This document shows, piece by piece, positions 23,186 to 23,529 of a stretch of 23,529 nt of DNA. Each line of letters begins with the position of its first letter. The first letter of the stretch is position 1. This stretch comes from Methylocapsa sp. (lineage in GTDB: Bacteria; Pseudomonadota; Alphaproteobacteria; Rhizobiales; Beijerinckiaceae), in NCBI GenBank assembly GCA_003162995.1, contig PLUZ01000299.1, forward strand, positions 475-24,003, written 5' to 3'. The notes under the pieces are model-generated. The model did not search any database. It was not told the DNA's origin and saw nothing but the letters and a program-made list of their open reading frames with translations. The position numbers and the translations under genes were made by a program.

Positions 23186-23529
23186 GCCAGGAGCCGGTCA
23201 TCGCTGCGATCGACGAGCCGACGCTCGCCGAAAAGGTGACATGTCTCAGCCGGCCGGATGTCTATGGCAAACGTACTGGAGCGGTTTCTTACCGGGAAAC
23301 CCACATGTCGTGGGTCTTCTTCGCTGATGATCGGGTGTTCAAACTTAAGAAACCGGTTCGCTTTGCGTATCTCGATTTCTCGACGCTCGCCCGCCGGGAA
23401 GCCACCTGTCGCGCTGAGCTGGAGCTAAACCGCAGATTGGCAGGCGACGTCTACCTGGACGTGGTGCCGTTGGTATGGACGCAGCGCGGCCTTGCGCTTG
23501 GGGGATGCGGGATTACGGTGGACTGGCTC
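23170..23529 (+). CDS. COG2187-type phosphotransferase/kinase-fold protein, N-terminal part (cut by window edge)
   Basis: The frame stays open to the window end (120 codons). It contains ETHMSWVFFADDRVFKLKKP directly followed by VRFAYLDFSTLARREATCRA, then ELELNRRLAGDVYLDVVPLV. This is the N-terminal aminoglycoside-phosphotransferase-like region of COG2187 proteins, which usually carry a P-loop AAA/kinase domain at the C-terminus (not in the window). The substrate is unknown. The start is uncertain: TTG 23170 follows GGGAGAG closely and overlaps the chaB end, while GTG 23236 would drop the segment EPVIAAIDEPTLAEK that looks like the family N-terminus. It could be co-transcribed with the chaB-like gene. 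Confidence 0.8.
   Translation, partial: MGAPISQEPVIAAIDEPTLAEKVTCLSRPDVYGKRTGAVSYRETHMSWVFFADDRVFKLKKPVRFAYLDFSTLARREATCRAELELNRRLAGDVYLDVVPLVWTQRGLALGGCGITVDWL

Overview
The window looks like chromosomal DNA of an alphaproteobacterium of the order Hyphomicrobiales (Rhizobiales), most likely near the Beijerinckiaceae/Methylocystaceae. This placement is an inference. It rests on the GC-rich codon use, the FixLJ/FixK oxygen-sensing genes and the NasT-NasS nitrate control pair. I see no rRNA, tRNA, CRISPR array, insertion sequence or phage gene.

Region 1 (1-1747, minus strand) is the conserved rpmH-rnpA-yidC block: ribosomal protein L34, the RNase P protein and the start of the YidC membrane insertase (cut by the window edge). 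A good sigma70-type promoter for it lies at 1600-1629. A perfect 12-bp hairpin lies between rpmH and rnpA.

Region 2 (1748-12770, plus strand) is a complete assimilatory nitrate module. NasT (ANTAR-type RNA-binding antiterminator) and NasS (cytoplasmic nitrate-sensing NrtA-like protein) are followed by a roughly 310-nt leader. The leader holds tandem 21-bp repeats, a hairpin with an ANTAR-type hexaloop (A1, G4) and a very strong intrinsic terminator with nine T. Behind this switch comes one tightly coupled operon: narK-type transporter, a 50-codon small ORF, a NirB-N-terminus-like FAD reductase, a NirA-type siroheme nitrite reductase, a CysJ-like reductase carrying a four-cysteine Fe-S motif in place of the flavodoxin domain, and the molybdenum nitrate reductase NasA. 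Nitrate would relieve NasS inhibition of NasT, which then lets transcription pass the terminator.

Region 3 (12771-22603) is an oxygen-response neighbourhood. It holds a FixK/FNR-family regulator, a three-gene exporter like E. coli yhiI-rbbA-yhhJ, a small cytochrome c and an Hsp20 chaperone transcribed divergently from one perfect FNR/FixK box, and the haem sensor kinase/response regulator pair fixL-fixJ preceded by a second perfect FNR/FixK box. A short unknown gene (75 aa) follows. FixLJ probably drives fixK, and FixK would feed back on fixLJ and activate cytochrome c and hsp20.

Region 4 (22604-23529) has a chaB-like gene broken by a frameshift, then the start of a COG2187-type phosphotransferase/kinase-fold protein that runs off the window.
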